The notes beneath the pieces were generated by a model that was given only the letters and a program-made list of their open reading frames with translations, made no database searches and was not told the DNA's origin. The translations under genes and the position numbers were made by a program. DNA of 64,000 nt from Arenicola marina (Eukaryota; Annelida; Polychaeta; Arenicolidae), in assembly GCA_964019135.1 (NCBI GenBank), contig OZ025250.1:52203357-52267356 (forward strand), written 5' to 3'. Shown piece after piece: positions 12,201 through 24,200 of this stretch. Every line of letters begins with the position of its first letter. Position 1 is the first letter of the stretch.

Positions 12201-15200
12201 AGCTAACGAATACGTGTGTTAGCGATGTAAGCGGCCCGGGGTATTCGCTGAGAACCCAGCAGACAGCAGAGCTAACGAATACGTGTGTTAGCGATGTAAG
12301 CGGCCCGGGGTATTCACTGAGAACCCAGCAGACAGCAGAGCTAACGAATACGTGTGTTAGCGATGTAAGCGGCCCGGGGTATTCACTGAGAACCCAGCAG
12401 ACAGCAGAGCTAACGAATACGTGTGTTAGCGATGTAAGCGGCCCGGGGTATTCACTGAGAACCCAGCAGACAGCAGAGCTAACGAATACGTGTGTTAGCG
12501 ATGTAAGCGGCCCGGGGTATTCACTGAGAACCCAGCAGACAGCAGAGCTAACGAATACGTGTGTTAGCGATGTAAGCGGCCAGGGGTATTCACTGAGAAC
12601 CCAGCAGACAGCAGAGCTAACGAATACGTGTGTTAGCGATGTAAGCGGCCCGGGGTATTCACTGAGAACCCAGCAGACAGCAGAGCTAACGAATACGTGT
12701 GTTAGCGATGTAAGCGGCCCGGGGTATTCACTGAGAACCCAGCAGACAGCAGAGCTAACGAATACGTGTGTTAGCGATGTAAGCGGCCCGGGGTATTCAC
12801 TGAGAACCCAGCAGACAGCAGAGCTAACGAATACGTGTGTTAGCGATGTAAGCGGCCCGGGGTATTCACTGAGAACCCAGCAGACAGCAGAGCTAACGAA
12901 TACGTGTGTTAGCGATGTAAGCGGCCCGGGGTATTCACTGAGAACCCAGCAGACAGCAGAGCTAACGAATACGTGTGTTAGCGATGTAAGCGGCCTGGGG
13001 TATTCACTGAGAACCCAGCAGACAACATAGAGCTAACGAATATGTGTGTTAACGTTACAAGCGGCCCGGGGTATTCACTGAGAATCCAGCAGACAGCAGA
13101 GCTAACGAATACGTGTGTTAGCGATGTAAGCGGCCCAGGGTATTCACTGAGAACCCAGCAGACAACATAGAGCTAACGAATACGTGTGTTAACGTTGCAA
13201 GCGGCCCGGGGTATTCACTGAGAACCCAGCAGACAGCAGAGCTAACGAATACGTGTGTTAGCGATGTAAGCGGCCCAGGGTATTCACTGAGAACCCAGCA
13301 GACAACATAGAGCTAACGAATACGTGTGTTAGCGATGTAAGCGGCCCGGGGTATTCACTGAGAACCCAGCAGACAACATAGAGCTAACGAATACGTGTGT
13401 TAACGTTGCAAGCGGCCCGGGGTATTCACTGAGAACCCAGCAGACAGCAGAGCTAACGAATACGTGTGTTAGCGATGTAAGCGGCCCGGGGTATTCACTG
13501 AGAACCCAGCAGACAGCAGAGCTAACGAATACGTGTGTTAGCGATGTAAGCGGCCTGGGGTATTCACTGAGAACCCAGCAGACAGCAGAGCTAACGAATA
13601 TGTGTGTTAGCGATGTAAGCGGCCTGGGGTATTCACTGAGAACCCAGCAGACAACAGAGCTAACGAATACGTGTGTTAGCGATGTAAGCGGCCCGGGGTA
13701 TTCACTGAGAACCCAGCAGACAGCAGAGCTAACGAATACGTGTGTTAGCGATGTAAGCGGCCCGGGGTATTCACTGAGAACCCAGCAGACAGCAGAGCTA
13801 ACGAATACGTGTGTTAGCGATGTAAGCGGCCTGGGGTATTCACTGAGAACCCAGCAGACAACATAGAGCTAACGAATACGTGTGTTAACGTTGCAAGCGG
13901 CCCGGGGTATTCACTGAGAACCCAGCAGACAGCAGAGCTAACGAATACGTGTGTTAGCGATGTAAGCGGCCCAGGGTATTCACTGAGAACCCAGCAGACA
14001 ACATAGAGCTAACGAATACGTGTGTTAGCGATGTAAGCGGCCCGGGGTATTCACTGAGAACCCAGCAGACAACATAGAGCTAACGAATACGTGTGTTAAC
14101 GTTGCAAGCGGCCCGGGGTATTCACTGAGAACCCAGCAGACAGCAGAGCTAACGAATACGTGTGTTAGCGATGTAAGCGGCCCGGGGTATTCACTGAGAA
14201 CCCAGCAGACAGCAGAGCTAACGAATACGTGTGTTAGCGATGTAAGCGGCCTGGGGTATTCACTGAGAACCCAGCAGACAGCAGAGCTAACGAATATGTG
14301 TGTTAGCGATGTAAGCGGCCTGGGGTATTCACTGAGAACCCAGCAGACAACAGAGCTAACGAATACGTGTGTTAGCGATGTAAGCGGCCCGGGGTATTCA
14401 CTGAGAACCCAGCAGACAGCAGAGCTAACGAATACGTGTGTTAGCGATATAAGCGGCCCGGGGTATTCACTGAGAACCCAGCAGACAGCCGAGCTAAAGA
14501 ATACGTGTGTTAGCGATGTAAGCGGCCTGGGGTATTCACTGAGAACCCAGCAGACAACATAGAGCTAACGAATACGTGTGTTAACGTTGCAAGCGGCCCG
14601 GGGTATTCACTGAGAACCCAGCAGACAGCAGAGCTAACGAATACGTGTGTTAGCGATGTAAGCGGCCCGGGGTATTCACTGAGAACCCAACAGAGCCAAC
14701 AGAGCTAACGAATATGTGTGTTAACGTTGCAAGCGGCCCGGGGTATTCACTAAGAAGCCAACAGAGCTAACGAATACGTGTGTTAACGTTGCAAGCGGCC
14801 CCCAGTACTCACTGTCCCTGTCGGCGTTGAGCAGGTGCTCGCCCAGGTCGCAGCCGAAGACCCTCTCCTTGACGATACCGGACCGCTTGAGCTGTGTGCG
14901 TGCCGGACGCGTCGTGAAGAAGTTGCGCAGAAACGATATCAACTTTCCTCGCTTTCGTAATACTGGAAACAAACATATATATATATAGGAAAATCCATAT
15001 GTATTGATGGGGCTAAATAGGTAGCCCACTATAATACACCGTTCTACAAGCCCCGCCCACGCGTCAGTCCTTTTTTGTTAATCGTGAGTCTGAAATTGAC
15101 AATCATGGTAGTTTATGGTAGGTTAAAGTGAGAAGTATGATTTGTGTGTCGGACTTGTTTGTCGGACATAACGCACGTGGAACACCTTTTATCGCCACAT

Positions 15201-18200
15201 AATTGGATAAAAGCAATAGTGACGACAATGAATGATTGACAGCCTGGGTCGGTCTACTACTGTATAGCTGTATCCGCCCTGAATAGGACTCGGGTCGACA
15301 ATGAAAATGACACATGGTGGATATATATGCCAACAGGAGTAACCTATGCCTCGCGGGTCGGCTGGCTTGACCCACTGACCTGGTTTGGGCGGGGTCTGCG
15401 GGATCTTGGAGGTCACGGAAGACGGGATGTTCTCATTCAGGAGTTGAACGCACTCGGCGGGGAAGAAGCCAACCTGTTGCCATGGTGATGAGAACATCAC
15501 GTATTACCATACCATGTCTATATATACATCACTATATATATATATGGAGGGGTTACCGATAATATACACAATATCTGGCTTTAATAATTTGGAGGGAGGC
15601 CTCAGGACCTATTGATCTGTGGTCTAGTGCCCTAACCACTACACCAGGGAGGCCCCCAGGACCTATTGATCTGTGGTCTAGTGCGCTAACCACTACTGTA
15701 CACCAGGGAGGCCCCCAGGACCTATTGATCTGCGGTCTAGTGCGCTAAACACTACACCAGGGAGGCCCCCAGGACCTATTGATCTGCGGTCTAGTGCGCT
15801 AAACACTACACCAGGACGGCCCCCAGGACCTATTGATCTGCGGTCTAGTGCGCTAACCACTACACCAGGGAGGCCCCAAGGACCTATTGATCTGCGGTCT
15901 AGTGCGCTAATCACTACACCAGAGAGGCCCCCAGGACCTATTGATCTGCGGTCTAGTGCGCTAACCACTACACCAGGCAGGCCCCCAGGACCTATTGATC
16001 TGCGGTCTAGTGCGCTAACCACTACACCAGAGAGGCCCCCAGGACCTATTGATCTGTGGTCTAGGGCGCTAACCACTACACCAGGGAGGCCCCAGGACCT
16101 ATTGATCTGTGGTCTAGTGCCCTAACCACTACACCAGGGAGGCCTCCAGGACCTATTGATCTGTGGTCTAGTGCGCTAACCACTACACCAGGGAGGCCCC
16201 CAGGACCTATTGATCTGTGGTCTAGTGCGCTAACCACTACACCAGGGAGGCCCCCAGGACCTATTGATCTGCCGTCTAGGACGCTAACCACCACACCAGG
16301 GAGGCCCCAGGACCTATTGATCTGTGGTCTAGTGCGCTAACCACTACACCAGGGAGGCCCCCAGGACCTATTGATCTGTGGTCTAGTGCCCTAACCACTA
16401 CACCAGGGAGGCCCCCAGGACCTATTGATCTGTGATCTAGTGCCCTAACCACTACACCAGGGAGGCCCCCAGGACCTATTGATCTGTGGTCTAGTGCGCT
16501 AACCACTACACCAGGGAGGCCCCCAGGACCTATTGATCTGTGGTCTAGTGCGCTAACCACTACACCAGGGAGGCCCCCAGGACCTATTGATCTGCCGTCT
16601 AGGGCGCTAACCACTACACCAGGGAGGCCCCCAGGACCTATTGAGCTGCAGTCTAGTGCGCTAACCACTACACCAGGGAGGCCCCCAGGACCTATTGATC
16701 TGTGGTCTAGTTCGCTAACCACTACACCAGGGAGGCCCCCAGGACCTATTGATCTGTGGTCTAGTGCGCTAACCACTACACCAGGGAGGCCCCAGGACCT
16801 ATTGATCTGTGGTCTAGTGCGCTAACCACTACACCAGGGAGGCCTCAGGACCTATTGATCTGCGGTCTAGTGCGCTAACCACTACACCAGGGAGGCCCCC
16901 AGGATCTATTGATCTGTGGTCTAGGGCGCTAACCACTACACCAAGGAGGCCCCCATGACATATTGATCTGTGGTCTAGTGCGCTAACCACTACACCAGGC
17001 AGGCCCCCAGGACCTATTGATCTGCGGTCTAGTGCGCTAACCACTACACCAGGGAGGCCCCCAGGACCTATTGATCTGTGGTCTAGTGCGCTAACCACTA
17101 CACCAGGGAGGCCCCCAGGACCTATTGATCTGTGGTCTAGTGCGCTAACCACTACACCAGGGAGGCCCCCAGGACCTATTGATCTGCGGTCTAGTGCGCT
17201 AACCACTACACCAGGGAGGCCCCCAGGACCTATTGATCTGTGGTCTAGTGCGCTAACCACTACACCAGGGAGGCCCCCAGGACCTATTGATCTGCGGTCT
17301 AGTGCGCTAACCACTACACCAGAGAGGCCCCCAGGACCTATTGATCTGCGGTCTAGTGCGCTAACCACTACACCAGGCAGGCCCCCAGGACCTATTGATC
17401 TGCGGTCTAGTGCGCTAACCACTACACCAGGGAGGCCCCCATGACCTATTGATCTGCGGTCTAGTGCGCTAACCACTACAGCAGGCAGGCCCCCAGGACC
17501 TATTGATCTGCGGTCTAGTGCGCTAACCACTACACCAGGCAGGCCCCCAGGACCTATTGATCTGCGGTCTAGTGCGCTAACCACTACATCAGAGAGGCCC
17601 CCAGGACCTATTGATCTGTGGTCTAGTATGCTTTACCACTACACCAGGGAGGCCCCCAGGACCTATTGATCTGCGGTCTAGTGAGCTAACCACCACACCA
17701 GGGAGGCCCACCCATAAAACAGAGATAGAGATTCAAATCGGCTCGCCTCCCGGGGGAATAAAATGGACGGGATCAAACAAGCCCCAGATGCAGGTGTCTG
17801 TAAACGCCTCGCCACGGCATAATGCATTATCAGTATGGCAATCCACCCAATAACCCAGCGCTTTACTCCCCCGTACAGCCCCGTCACTGACCTCAAAGCC
17901 CCTCTTGCCACGCCACCAAATGGTCTCCTCCATGGGTGGCATGTCGATAATGGAAATTATATCTCCAACCTGAGATGAAACAGAAATAAATCTTGTTAAT
18001 TCCATGTCGATAATGGAAATTATATCTCCCAACTTGCAATGAAACAGAGGTAAATCTTGTCAATTCCATGTCGATAATGAAAATTATATCTCCAACCTGA
18101 AATGAAACACAGATACATCTTGCCAATTTCAGGTCGATAATGGACATTATGTCTCAAACCTCAACTAAATTGAATGACTCATTTGCCTGATAAATACATC

Positions 18201-21200
18201 CGGGTCATACCCTCCTCCGCACATCCAAGTCTCGCGCGACTTACCTCGAACGAGATCTCGTCATTGGCCTGAGAGTTGTATCGCTTGGTCACGTGGGCAG
18301 CGCTGACGGCTGGGGTGTTGATGGCAGAGTCGTCGGAGACAATCAGTCGGTTACCTCGGTTGTCCATCTACAACACAAGCTCACGTCACCAGGGGTCGTA
18401 CTCATAATTCACAGGTAGCTCACGCACAAAAAGTGCATTTCAGTCATAGCCTCACCAGCTCATTTTGGTGGCGCTCTTGATCAAGGAATCATCTTCGGTA
18501 TAATTTTAGCCCTTTCTTAATTCAGAAAAGGCACCCCCTTAGGTAAACTACTTATGTATTTTGAACCCGATAATCGCTAGACAAATCTTCCACTAGGCGC
18601 CAAGTCTAGTGGCGTAGCCTAAGTGGCGATTATGAATACGGCCCAGGTCTTTGTGACTATTATTTTTTACCAGCCGACACATTGTTTTCACTACAAGAAG
18701 CTAACAGAAGTGCGTCACAACTTTCAGACCACGTGGGTTTACCTCAAGGAAGGATAGGACAGGTCCGCAGTTAATCATGTTTCCGGCTATTTGTGAGAAT
18801 CGACTAATATACATCTCGATCACATTGCGCAACGTCTGAAATGAGACAAAAAAAGACGCGGTTAAATAAAGCAGACTTAAATATTTATTTAAAAAATATT
18901 ATTAATATATTGAATGCTAAACGCCCACTAACATTAATTACTTCCTTGTAAATTAAGCCGAATTAAATCTTGAATTAATATATAAAATATTTAATTTTGA
19001 TTTATATTTACAGGTTTTCCCACTGATAATTGTAGGTTCTTAGGCCACCGTTTGAACTCACGAAGAGTAAATTAGGCCGAGGAAACTTTGGGGACAATGC
19101 ACTAGGGTTGAATGAGGCATGCGGCGGATGAAGGCACCGGGGCTCCAACCCCCGACACGGGTTCGAACGACCACAGGGGCCGTCCCGATAGCTCAGTGGG
19201 TTAGAGCGCTCGCATTGAGTGCTCTGGCCACCTGATGGCCTAACGGCACGTGGATCGATGGTTCGAGCCCCGCTGTGGCCATGTCTGTGTGGTCGCAGGA
19301 TAAAGATCCCATGTCCTTCTTCGCAAAGAGTAGGGGGTTACCCTCGGGGACATAGCTCCACTCTCCCTTCCTTCTCCCATTGACGCGATATGACTATACG
19401 TGGTTAAAGTCCATCTCTTATGTCCTATGTTACTTTGCATATATTTGATCCATTTGCACTATATTAACGAAATTCCATACGAATTTATTCGCCACCAATA
19501 TAAACAATATTAGCCATTTTATCACATATCTACGCAAAAAAGTAGAAGATATACAAGGGCAATTTTTTCACTGATTCGTGACGTCAGAAGATGAACCGGT
19601 TTTGTTGCGCAATACGGTAAACGCGTCTTTTGAGCATGGCGTCTATAGGAGGGTCAGCGTCCTTTCGCATCGATCGGGATGCAGCGATGCCAGCACAATT
19701 CTTTGGAATTTGGAATGAGGGTGAGAAGTGGAGGAATCCAGGCCACCGGAGCATGATTTCCGCCGCCGTACGTATCGCTTCGAGCCACCTCGACTGAAGA
19801 CTGCAGATCGCTAAGGAACTGTAAACGTTGAAAACCTCGAAACGCCGTTCGCAACACAGTATTTTTGGAAGAAGTGCGAACGCTTCATAAAAAGCGATGC
19901 TTATTATATCATGGGATCTAGATCAAACACCTGCAAATATGCCTTGTAATCATACAAAATATTAATTCGGCGACCAGCAGACAAATTGGTGAAAGCTACT
20001 TAGTTGTTTGTCCCAAACGGACACCATAACATTCGGGTGTCCACAAGTATTACTATAAAAAGTGATGAAGCATATTAGGAGATGTGCGCTGCGTGCTTTT
20101 TAAGCTAGGCCGATAAATGCTGCCCTCCCTCACTTCTGATCGTCATGAACAACTTCTTTTAGTACATACATTTCATTTAACCCCGGATCTAGATTCTATG
20201 TCTACGATTCGACCGACATCTCCGAGACGGCCCATCCACTAGGCTGCAAAAACGTAGTCAGTACTGCAGTAGGCTGGCAACACACTGCCACTGCAGCTGT
20301 TTGTTTTCTGTCAGTGTGTCACGAATGTTGCTCTAACCTACAAGGCCACACCTCTAATGTCATAGATCTAGGTCTATCTACATCTACATGTGGCAAATAT
20401 TCATCATGAGTTAATGTTAACCGAAATAAACATCTGAGTTAGAGCTTCCCTGCCGCACGTACATTCATTCAAACAGCGCGGGCAGTCGAAGCGAGCGAGG
20501 CGCACTCAAACCGGTTCATATTGTGACGTCACAAATCTCTACTCTGGGCGGGGGTTTGGAAACCGATCGTTCGCTGCTTGAGTTTATTTTGGTGACTTTA
20601 GATATTAATATTTATGGCATAAGACACATTGTAAAATAATTGCATCTGATAAATGGCTTTAGTAACCACTGGGAAATGTATATTTGAAAGTAGTTTAGTG
20701 ACAAATACCCCCCAAGAGATGGACTTTAAAGCGTCCCTGACTATACAACCAACCATTCCTGTACACAAGTGTGTACTGTACACAAATATAGATGAAGTAC
20801 ATTTGCATCTGCACGACATGAGCCACACATCTCGCTGTTGCCATGGAGACTTACAACCACGTCTTCCTCGTGCTCCTCCGTCCTGCGCAGCTCGGGGAGC
20901 AGACTGAACTTCCGGTCGAAGATACAGCGGTGGAGCTGTCTGTCGAAGGTGCGCAGGTTCTCGAAGGTGCGCCGCACCAGCCAGCTGCGCGCGCCGCACG
21001 ACACCGCCAGGAAGAAGGTGCATTCTGATTGGTCAGACTCGCTCATCCGGTACATGTTCTCCTGGTTCTCTTCGCTTAGCGCCACCTGTTGTCAAACGAG
21101 ATGAAATGGACGTTTAGGCCACTTTTGTGCACGTGAAGACCATTTAAAGTGGACCAATACAGCCCCCGGTTTACATACATCTTGACCCAGAGGCAGTTGC

Positions 21201-24200
21201 CAGGGTTTGAAACCCCGACCTGTTGATCTGTATATCAGCCTGCTTACTAACTGCACTAAGGGGTCTTCCCCACGTGGATTAAAAGTGATCCATTCGTGAA
21301 ACACAATTTCATAATTATCATTAGGATTTTCTTCACACATATATGCCATCGTACAGACTGTTACATAGCCTAGAGTTTTACTTTAAATATATTTTTTTAT
21401 TGCGCAATCGCTATTTGAAAAAAAAAGCCGATTATATGTAAGTTCCTTCTCCTATGTAGATGTGAATCGATGCTAAGCATTAATAGAGGCACAAAAAACA
21501 ATGGCGATCATATTATGAACAAGTCCCAGACACTTAGATCATTATATTAATACACCAATCATCTAATGATTACGGTAATTAAAGCATCACAACACATGTA
21601 TATATGTTATATATATAATAATAATAACAATAATAACAATATACGATAATAATACGATATATTAAGATGAGATGTAATCATAACGGTTATTTAGTTCATA
21701 ATAGTTAACAAAACAGCATGAAATACAAATAAGATTAAATATAATGTTTGATATTCTGTAGGCACCAGGCCCATGATATAAAAATAGAAACATTTAATTT
21801 GCAACAATACGATCCATTATGACTATAAAGGGTGTTTAAATAATATACGATATATTAAGATGCGATGGGTTGTCCTGTATGCAATAGCTAAAAAGACAGC
21901 ATGAAATAGAAATAAGATAAAAAATAATGCCTGATATTCATACGACCTATTACGACTATAAAGGGTATGCAATGTATTATTGTATGCAATAGTTACAGAG
22001 ATGGCCGCTTGGGGCGCTGGGTGTGTACAGACCTGCACATCTCCCAGCTCCACGAAGTCGTAGTGGAAGTGAGCGCAGTCCTCGAGCTTCGGGAACTTGG
22101 TGTTCCCGTCATAGATGCGAGTCATCTTCTTGACGCGCACAGTGCTCCGGCCGCTGCCGCTTCCCCCGGACCCGCCGCCCTTGTCCAGGGAGAGCTCCAG
22201 ACTGTCATTGATCGAGATGATCCCGAACTGAGGGGGAGAGACAAGTGTGACACACACGTGACCGGATCCGGATGTGCAAAGTGGTGGTGTTTTTATCACC
22301 ACAGGGGAAGTGATGACGTCATCAAGACTCATGATGTGATCAAGATCCTGACATCAATTTTATGACGTCATCAATGTCATGACATCATTAATTTCACGTA
22401 ATCGACATCATGACGTCATCAATTTTATGGCGTCCTCAATGATATGACGTCATCAAGAAGGCGATGTTATGAATGTTGACGTTGAACTACGGAAATTGTG
22501 GCGAGCAAACACATCCATATGGTTCCGAAATGATTAGTGTTTATCTTCTAGGCAGTTGGAATTAATCACGGTAGCGGTATGCGGTTTAACACTTCTTTAT
22601 GCATTGTTTTCAACTTTCATAGTGTACCCGATCCGCGTTTACTAACACACATTTGGACAATTTTCGCTTGAAACTAAAAGCTCAAAGATATAGTTAAGCA
22701 GTAGGCACAATTATTGAATCAATAATGTATTTTGTCGTTAACGTTAAACCAAATGAAAACGAAACCATGAAACAGACTATTACGCTAAAACCACAGTGTT
22801 TGACTAAGGAAAATGAAGATCTATAGATAACATTTGGGAAAACAAGCGTGGGATAACGGGCTTGCTGAGCAGCTATTTAGAGTAAATATTTTAGAAAACC
22901 GAAAATACGTTCACTATATATATTTGGAGGTATAAATAATAAGTCATTGAAATATATGGAGTGCGCAAAGTGAAATGTATAGCTGGATAATTATATGACT
23001 ACTTCAATCTCAAATCTCGATGCATTAGGTGAACCAGGTTACAATATACGCAATGTCATAACGTCATATCATTAGTTCTTAATTACTGGGATTATACGAT
23101 TTCATTTAGGTGTAATATATCTTGCATCATTTTCGAACGTCGTTTATGTTTCGAGTGATACTCCTTAAATCAGATATTTTTAACTTCATCCTCACATTAT
23201 GTTCACCTTCTCAAGAGGCAATGAATAATCGACCGAATTTAGCGTTTTACGCCATCTTTGTGCACACATGAGCTAAAGAGAGAAACCTCGTGGATTACTG
23301 ATATAAATGTGTGGCTGTAACTTAAGATCCATTGGTCAATCCTAACGTCCCGATATCGACTTGTAACAAACACCCACATGACATGGTCCAGGCACAGGCT
23401 GGCTAAACATTCTCCAGGACAGCTATCAACGACTAGATACACGACAAATATACTATGTCAAACCTAAACGGTACATATAGAAGCAATGATAAAACAGCCG
23501 TAAAATCTGTGGAATACTTAAGGATTTTTCAACATCGTTACATGCCAGTCACTTACCGACTCGGATAGGACTTGGAACCTTCATTTATATGCTACAATTT
23601 TGGTACTTGCAGATTTTAGATTTAGAAATAGATACTAGAATGGTTCAGTAGCATAGAAAAATCAACGCAACGGGAAAGGCAAATCGAGCCGATGAAAACT
23701 CTGCAAGATTGCCGCCAAGATGGCTGACAAGATGGCTGCCAAGATGGCTGCCAAGATGGTCGCCAAGAAGACACATATAGCAAGATTAGCACAGAGCGTA
23801 CAGCGTATACAGAGCTGTGACGCGTGAACCGGGTGTGATGGTTTAACTTCCTCAGGTGTCGTGGGTCAGTTGTGATGAAAGAGGGACAAATTACGAATCG
23901 TACTCAAACTAGGAACAGGAAGAAAGCGAGACAGTCCGGTAAAAACAACACATAAAGTGAAACTATACAAATTATTTAACACAGGTATCAACCTTTCTGG
24001 TCACGTGATTCCGTATGAACTTGGCCTGATGGGAAAAAGGAAAGTGGAAACGTCGTGTTATTAAGGTTCCCTTTAAGATGGTGTCACTACCGCGTGCGTA
24101 ACCGCGTAGACTACGGGTATCCATACGGATGCGTAGACTACGGGTGTGCGTACGGATGCGTAGACTACGGGTATCCATACGGATGCGTAGACTACGGGTG

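Noticed and set aside
13600-14562. 88-codon frames repeating [20 protein letters not shown]
   Set aside because: Product of the 69-bp unit length in an intron; the coding gene is on the other strand.
15693-17584. Long open frames (up to 251 codons) reading [18 protein letters not shown] repeats
   Set aside because: They come from the 54-bp unit being a multiple of three; other strands and frames are also open, and there is no splice or start context.
19176-19280. A real tRNA gene at the box A/box B pair
   Set aside because: The spacing between the boxes and the attached conserved body match a SINE family with three other copies here; no cloverleaf closes properly.
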